Made by a program: the position numbers and the translations under genes
Source: Planctomycetota bacterium
GTDB lineage: Bacteria; Planctomycetota; SZUA-567; H5-PLA8
Reading direction: 5' to 3'
Assembly (NCBI GenBank): GCA_027493525.1
Contig: JAOSKN010000001.1
Coordinates: 1,364,001 to 1,428,000 of the forward strand
DNA: 64,000 bases
Notes under the pieces: model-generated
The model's database searches: none
Told to the model about the DNA's origin: nothing
What the model saw: the letters and a program-made list of their open reading frames with translations, nothing else
Part shown: piece after piece, positions 60,093 to 64,000 of the stretch
Position numbering within the stretch: the first letter of the stretch is position 1
Layout: each line of letters opens with the position of its first letter

Positions 60093-60136
60093 CTAACCTT
60101 CAGCTAATAAAAGTAGTTACGATATCGAAAGGTTAG
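60093..60136. repeat. Perfect 8-bp inverted repeat CTAACCTT/AAGGTTAG upstream of the kinase
   Basis: Arms at 60093-60100 and 60129-60136, separated by 28 bp in an AT-rich stretch (AATAAAAGTAGTTACGATATC). It lies about 215 bp upstream of the kinase start and could be an operator. The rest of 59938-60352 contains no gene. Confidence 0.4.
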
Positions 60137-60352
60137 ACATTTGCCCTTGTGCAGCTTGCTCTTATTTACCTAACAAAATCCTCGCGCATGACCCCCCTCC
60201 CCAATTCCCTGGCTGCACTGGTCCGAGTATGCTCAACCAGCTTAAAATGTTTGCACCATGTGTTGCTTATCGGACAGTCATCGTTAGGATCCAAGGCTCA
60301 CTTTGTGCTTTCACGCGGCGAAGCGATACGCGCTTCGTGCGGTGTAGTTCCT

Positions 60353-62236
60353 ATGTCAGAGATCAGCGACATGACGGTATCCGTGGGCGGGACCCGAATC
60401 GGCGACTATGAACTCCTCGCCAAGCTGGGTGAGGGGGGCATGGGCGCCGTTTACCTGGCGCAGCAGAAGCATCTCGACCGCAAGGTCGCGCTGAAGGTCC
60501 TTTCCGCCAAGCTCGTCGACAACCCCGAGTACATCGGGCGCTTCCTGCGCGAGGCTCGCGCGACGGCGCGGCTGAACCATCCGAACATCGTCTCCGGCAT
60601 CGACATCAACTACGCCGACGGGTGCTATTACTTCGCCATGGAGTACGTCGAAGGCGAGACGCTGAAGGCGAAGATCCTCCGCGACGGGGCGCTGCCGGAA
60701 ACGGAGGCGGTGCGGATTGGGACGGCGATCGCCTCGGCGCTCTCGCATGCCCACGCCGCCGGCCTGGTGCACCGCGACGTCAAGCCGGACAACATCCTGA
60801 TCGATCTCGAAGGCACGCCCAAACTCGCCGACCTGGGCCTGGCCAAGGGCGCGTACGAGGACTCCTCGCTGACCAAGTCCGGCTTCGCGGTGGGCACGCC
60901 GCATTACATGGCCCCCGAGCAGGTTCGCGGCGAGCGGAACCTCGACGGGCGCGCCGACGCGTACGCGCTGGGCTGCACGCTGTACCACGCCTCGACGGGG
61001 AAATTGCCGTTCGAGACCGCGGGGGCCTCCGCGCCGGTGGTGATGCTCAAGCACCTGAACGAACGGCTGCCCCACCCGCAGGCCCTCGTGCCCGCCCTGA
61101 GCGACGGGTTCTGCGCGGTGCTGACGCGGCTGCTCGCCCGCGACCGCGAGGAGCGCTACGAGAACCTCCGCGAGGCCGCGGAGGACCTGGAGTCGCTCGC
61201 GGCCGGACTCGCGCCCGCGCGGGCGGCGCTTCCGGCGGCGCGGAGCGTGCTCGAGCCATCCCCGCGCGCGAAGGCCGGGCGGGGCAAGGGCCGTGACCGC
61301 GTCCCTTCGGAGAAGGCCGCGCTGCCCGTGCCGCGCACGCGCGGGCCCGAGCGCCGCATCTCCACGGCCGGCCCGCGGCGCTCGGTACGCTCCGCGGCCT
61401 TCCTGCCGCTCGCGGCGCTGGGCTTCGGCCTCGTCGGCCTGGCCCTGTTCCTGGGCCTGCAAATCGCGCCGCTCGACACGCGGAAGTTCGCGCCCAAGCC
61501 GGGCTCGACCGAAACGCCCCGCGAGCCGCGCATCACCGCCAAGACCGAGGATCCCGCCAAGGCTCCGCCCGCCCGGCCGGCCCCGCGGCCCGTGGACGCC
61601 GCGCCGCCGGCCGGCGCGATCATCCGCGACCCGGCCTCGACCGCGCTCGTCGACGACCCGCTGCAGCGGAATAGCGAGCCCGTCCAGGCCGCGAACGGCT
61701 CCGCGCCGGCAAGCTGGCGGCCCATGCTGCAAGGCCCGGAACTGGAGGGCTGGGAGCGCATCGAGTCCACCTTGGAGGTCCGCGAAGGCGCGGTGAGCCT
61801 GAAAGGCGCGGGCGAAATCCAGTACCGGATTCCCGAGGCCGACTTCGAAGTGCGCGGGCAGCTCTTCCTGGCCCAGCCCGACGACTCGCGGTGGAAACAC
61901 GTGGGCGGGATCGGCCTGCGCCGGCCCGGCGGCGCCCGGGGAACCGGCGTGCGCCTCACGCTGCACTGGGATGGCGATATCCACCTCTTAGAGAACCGGG
62001 AGCAGTCCGCGGCGAAGACCGGCGCGGGCGCGCTGCCGGTCCGGACCTGGACGCCGTTCACGCTGCGCGCGGAAGGCGGCGAGATCGCGCTGCGTATCGG
62101 CGAAGCGGAAGAGGGGCTGCGCGTCAACACTTCGATCCGCGACGCGGGCAACTTCGCGATCTACGCCCACACGCGCGACAGCGCCAGCGAGCTGGGCGTC
62201 AAGGACCTGGAGTGGCGGCCGCTGCGGAGCCGGTAG
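60353..62236 (+). CDS. Membrane Ser/Thr protein kinase with outer DUF1080-like domain
   Basis: A 627-residue protein; the ATG at 60353 directly precedes a Hanks-type kinase, while the earlier in-frame region lacks kinase character. Kinase 19-283: P-loop LGEGGMGAVY (25-34), Lys48, HRD (140-142), metal loop DLG (160-162, Leu in place of Phe), APE (187-189). A basic/proline-rich linker leads to TM 349-370, then a Pro-rich stalk and a C-terminal beta domain from about 455 (SWRPMLQGPELEGWERIEST...HVGGIGLRRPG). This matches the DUF1080/3-keto-disaccharide hydrolase or LamG-like fold. It probably senses a surface carbohydrate. Confidence 0.85.
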   Translation: MSEISDMTVSVGGTRIGDYELLAKLGEGGMGAVYLAQQKHLDRKVALKVLSAKLVDNPEYIGRFLREARATARLNHPNIVSGIDINYADGCYYFAMEYVEGETLKAKILRDGALPETEAVRIGTAIASALSHAHAAGLVHRDVKPDNILIDLEGTPKLADLGLAKGAYEDSSLTKSGFAVGTPHYMAPEQVRGERNLDGRADAYALGCTLYHASTGKLPFETAGASAPVVMLKHLNERLPHPQALVPALSDGFCAVLTRLLARDREERYENLREAAEDLESLAAGLAPARAALPAARSVLEPSPRAKAGRGKGRDRVPSEKAALPVPRTRGPERRISTAGPRRSVRSAAFLPLAALGFGLVGLALFLGLQIAPLDTRKFAPKPGSTETPREPRITAKTEDPAKAPPARPAPRPVDAAPPAGAIIRDPASTALVDDPLQRNSEPVQAANGSAPASWRPMLQGPELEGWERIESTLEVREGAVSLKGAGEIQYRIPEADFEVRGQLFLAQPDDSRWKHVGGIGLRRPGGARGTGVRLTLHWDGDIHLLENREQSAAKTGAGALPVRTWTPFTLRAEGGEIALRIGEAEEGLRVNTSIRDAGNFAIYAHTRDSASELGVKDLEWRPLRSR

Positions 62237-62238
62237 GC

Positions 62239-63564
62239 TCAGGCGCCGGAAGGGTCGACCACCGCCCGCGCGAGCAGTTCCATCGGGTGCCGCACGTCGC
62301 AGGCAAGGCCCGCTTCGCGGCAGCCTTGACGAAGCTGAAGGATGCAGCCGGGGTTGCCGGTGAGGACCGTCTGCGCGCCGGTCTGCTTAAGCGCTTCGAC
62401 TTTCCGCGCAAGGATTTTCCAGGACATCTCGGGCTGGGTGAGGTTGTAGATGCCGGCCGCGCCGCAGCAGAAATCCGCGTCGGGCAGCTCGACGAGCTTC
62501 AGTTCCGGAATCCGCCGCAGCACGGCCAGCGGCTGCGCGGAGATCTTCTGCCCGTGCAACAGGTGGCACGGCGCGTCGTAGCAGGCGGTCAGCGGGACCG
62601 GCCGGAGCGGCGCGACGGGCTCCAGCCCCGCGAGCAGTTCGCTCACGTCCCTCACCCTGGCGCTGAACTCCTTCGCGCGCGAGTCGCCGGGGAGCAGTTC
62701 GGCGTACTCTTTCAGGGTCGAGCCGCAGCCGGCGGAGTTGTTCACGATCGCGTCCACGCCCAGGCCCTCGAACATCTGGAGATTGCGCCGCGCGAGGCTC
62801 CGCCCGGCCTCGGCTTCGCCGGCGTGGAACATCAGCGCGCCGCAGCAGGCCTGGCCGGGCACGCTGAGCACCTCGCAGCCGTGCGCCTGCAGCGCCTTCA
62901 CCGTGGCGCGGTGAATCCCGCCCATGACGAGGTCCATCACGCAGCCGCTGAAGAAGGCCACCCGCAGGCGCGGCGGGCCGCCGAAGGCGGGAAAGACCGC
63001 CGGGGCGTGCTCGCGGAACGGCGGCTCGGCCAAGTCCGGCTGCATCGCCTCGAGGTCGCGGAGGCGCTGCGGGAGGTGCTCGACGGCGCCGCTGCGGCGC
63101 AGGAAATCGCGCAGCCCGCTGCGCTGCAGCAGGCCCAGGGCTTTCACCAGCAGCGCGAGGCGCTCGTGGTGCGGGAAGAGCTGCTTGAAGAAGAGCGCGC
63201 GCAGGAAACGGCCGACTCCGCCGGGCGGCCGCGCGCGCAGGAGCTCTTCGCGGGTGGATTCGAGGATCCGCCCGTAATGCACGCCGCTCGGGCAGGCCGT
63301 CTCGCAGGCGCGGCAATCGAGGCACAGGTCGAGATGCCCGGCGACGGCGCCGGTCGGCTGGAGCCGCCCGTCGGCGAGCCCCTTCATTAGGTACAGCCGG
63401 CCGCGCGGGGAGTCGTTCTCGTTCCCGTTCTCGCGGTAGGTCGGGCATGCGCCGAGGCAGAGCCCGCAGTGGACGCAGGAGCGGAGCAGCTCGGAGGCCT
63501 CGTCGGGGAACGCGAAGGCGCTCGGCGCGGGCACGGCAGCGGGCTCAGGCGCATGAACGGGCAT
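62239..63564 (-). CDS. glcF: Glycolate oxidase iron-sulfur subunit GlcF-like
   Basis: A 441-residue protein. The ATG at 63564 is preferred because the frame upstream is made of the GCGGAAT array. Two 4Fe-4S clusters: C30-x2-C33-x2-C36-x3-C40-P (CVHCGLCLGACP) and C81-x2-C84-x2-C87-x3-C91-P (CLDCRACETACP). Two CCG domains follow (VPGQACCGALMFHAGEAEAG and ADFCCGAAGIYNLTQPEMSW). This layout is GlcF or a related heterodisulfide-reductase-like electron carrier. Its flavin partners GlcD/GlcE are not in the window. It converges with the kinase gene (2-bp gap). Confidence 0.9.
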   Translation of the reverse strand: MPVHAPEPAAVPAPSAFAFPDEASELLRSCVHCGLCLGACPTYRENGNENDSPRGRLYLMKGLADGRLQPTGAVAGHLDLCLDCRACETACPSGVHYGRILESTREELLRARPPGGVGRFLRALFFKQLFPHHERLALLVKALGLLQRSGLRDFLRRSGAVEHLPQRLRDLEAMQPDLAEPPFREHAPAVFPAFGGPPRLRVAFFSGCVMDLVMGGIHRATVKALQAHGCEVLSVPGQACCGALMFHAGEAEAGRSLARRNLQMFEGLGVDAIVNNSAGCGSTLKEYAELLPGDSRAKEFSARVRDVSELLAGLEPVAPLRPVPLTACYDAPCHLLHGQKISAQPLAVLRRIPELKLVELPDADFCCGAAGIYNLTQPEMSWKILARKVEALKQTGAQTVLTGNPGCILQLRQGCREAGLACDVRHPMELLARAVVDPSGA

Positions 63565-63605
63565 GCGCGTATTCTGGCGGGGCCGGCGCGGGGACTCAAG
63601 TGCTT

Positions 63606-63666
63606 GCGGAATGCGGAATGCGGAATGCGGAATGCGGAATGCGGAATGCGGAATGCGGAATGCGGA
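63606..63666. repeat. Heptanucleotide array GCGGAAT, eight units plus a partial
   Basis: Eight perfect 7-bp units lie 42-98 nt upstream of the glcF start, where the promoter or leader is expected. Read through on the minus strand it would code repeated SAFRIPH, an artefact of the array and not part of the protein. Confidence 0.85.
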
Positions 63667-63754
63667 CATAACCCGTTGGTCGTGGGCATTTGGAATAAAT
63701 GCAGAAAATATCGGATCGTGGTTTTGTCGTCGCGTTGATTGCCGGATTCGCGGT

Positions 63755-63860
63755 CAACCAAGCCCGAAGGGCTTGCATACCTCAGCCCAGGGTTGGCGCG
63801 CAGCGCCTACCCTGGGTCCAAGCGCCCCGCCCCATCCAACTCTGAAAGAGTTGGATCGCC
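63755..63860. repeat. Hairpin-array intergenic element, similar to that at 37672
   Basis: Three consecutive hairpins: AAGCCCGAAGGGCTT, CCCAGGGTTGGCGCGCAGCG with its CCTACCCTGGG arm, and CAACTCTGAAAGAGTTG. The GGCGCGCAGCGCC core is identical to that in the 217-bp element. No protein is encoded. Confidence 0.6.
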
Positions 63861-64000
63861 CACGCGCATCAACCGAAGGCGAGAACCCTCACCCCGGACC
63901 CCTCGCAAGCTCGGGGTCTCGACCCTCAACTTCGGGGAGAAGGCGCGCGGATTCGAGAGGCCAAACCAAACGGCACGGGGCGGCTGCGCCGGCCCGTGGC
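63861..64000. other. Non-coding right end with a repeat of CCCTCACCCC type and palindrome copy 3
   Basis: The segment 63887-63946 (ACCCTCACCCCGGACCCCTC..CTCGGGGTCTCGACC..) resembles widespread intergenic repeats. The final 29 bases (63972-64000) are the third copy, in inverted orientation, of the palindrome seen at 24101 and 25601, ending exactly at the window edge. No gene is seen. Confidence 0.5.

Noticed and set aside
63565..63669. Upstream extension of the GlcF protein with repeated SAFRIPH
   Set aside because: It is the in-frame reading of the GCGGAAT array; the ATG at 63564 gives a normal GlcF N-terminus.

Overview
The window is a GC-rich bacterial chromosome segment, most likely from a member of the Planctomycetota and probably an uncultured lineage. 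The strongest evidence is the 5' part of a 16S rRNA at the left edge: just inside the 5' end it reads AACGAACGTTGGCGGCGTGG, followed by a motif of the type usual in planctomycetes. Gene content agrees: ECF sigma/anti-sigma pair, a kinase fused to a DUF1080-type domain, PhyH and AraC genes side by side, sulfatase, heparinase-like protein, GH51 arabinofuranosidase, NPCBM and HEAT-repeat secreted proteins, DUF4912 and very large Gln-rich coiled-coil proteins. Forty-nine protein-coding loci are annotated, counting the two halves of one frameshifted gene separately and one frameshifted pseudogene; no tRNA or CRISPR was recognised.

Layout. 1-1100: 16S rRNA (minus) with leader, boxA and promoter, then a lone Phd-type antitoxin. 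1.5-9.9 kb: a propeller/TPR lipoprotein, a DUF309 and membrane protein pair, and a four-gene overlapping cassette that joins a ZnuA-like metal-binding lipoprotein to a MacB/FtsX-type ABC transporter. 9.9-16.1 kb: two metallo-beta-lactamase-fold proteins (one with its metal site eroded), an NPCBM protein and two HEAT-repeat proteins. 16.2-24.0 kb: a DUF4175-like protein of 1898 residues and an ECF sigma/FecR-like anti-sigma pair. 24.1-25.6 kb: an intact IS4-family element inserted in a palindromic repeat. 25.8-39.5 kb: glycosyltransferase, heparinase-like protein, OGFr-domain protein, MoaD/MoaE, LOG protein, SGNH-like protein, frameshifted PhyH plus AraC, GH51 and a DUF4912 protein. 39.8-43.7 kb: sulfatase and two GT4 glycosyltransferases. 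43.8-47.8 kb: haem genes (siroheme synthase, HemX/CcsA-like, HemA) and a STAS protein. 47.9-54.3 kb: ribosomal protein S20, an NCS2-type permease, two Roadblock/LC7 proteins, a membrane protein plus membrane-anchored cyclophilin, and an EF-hand protein. 54.5-60 kb: cupin protein and two paralogous coiled-coil/Gln-rich exported proteins, one frameshifted. 60.3-63.6 kb: Ser/Thr kinase and a GlcF-like iron-sulfur protein.

Themes. (1) Envelope scaffolds: three exported proteins in two loci end in the same W..LP..R.E..Q....P..YR....YY..LA-type tail, and a DUF4175-like membrane protein carries GQS/GQQ tandem repeats. (2) Polysaccharide use and glycan assembly: GH51, heparinase-like protein, sulfatase, three glycosyltransferases. 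(3) Repeats: at least three hairpin or terminal-inverted-repeat elements, two heptanucleotide arrays and a dispersed palindrome hit by the IS. (4) Two coding frames are broken at 5-base A/T homopolymers, which is either assembly error or real instability.

Functions come from motifs read by eye; no database search was run. Start codons are stated with the reason for the choice; many antisense open frames in this GC-rich DNA were discarded as shadows.
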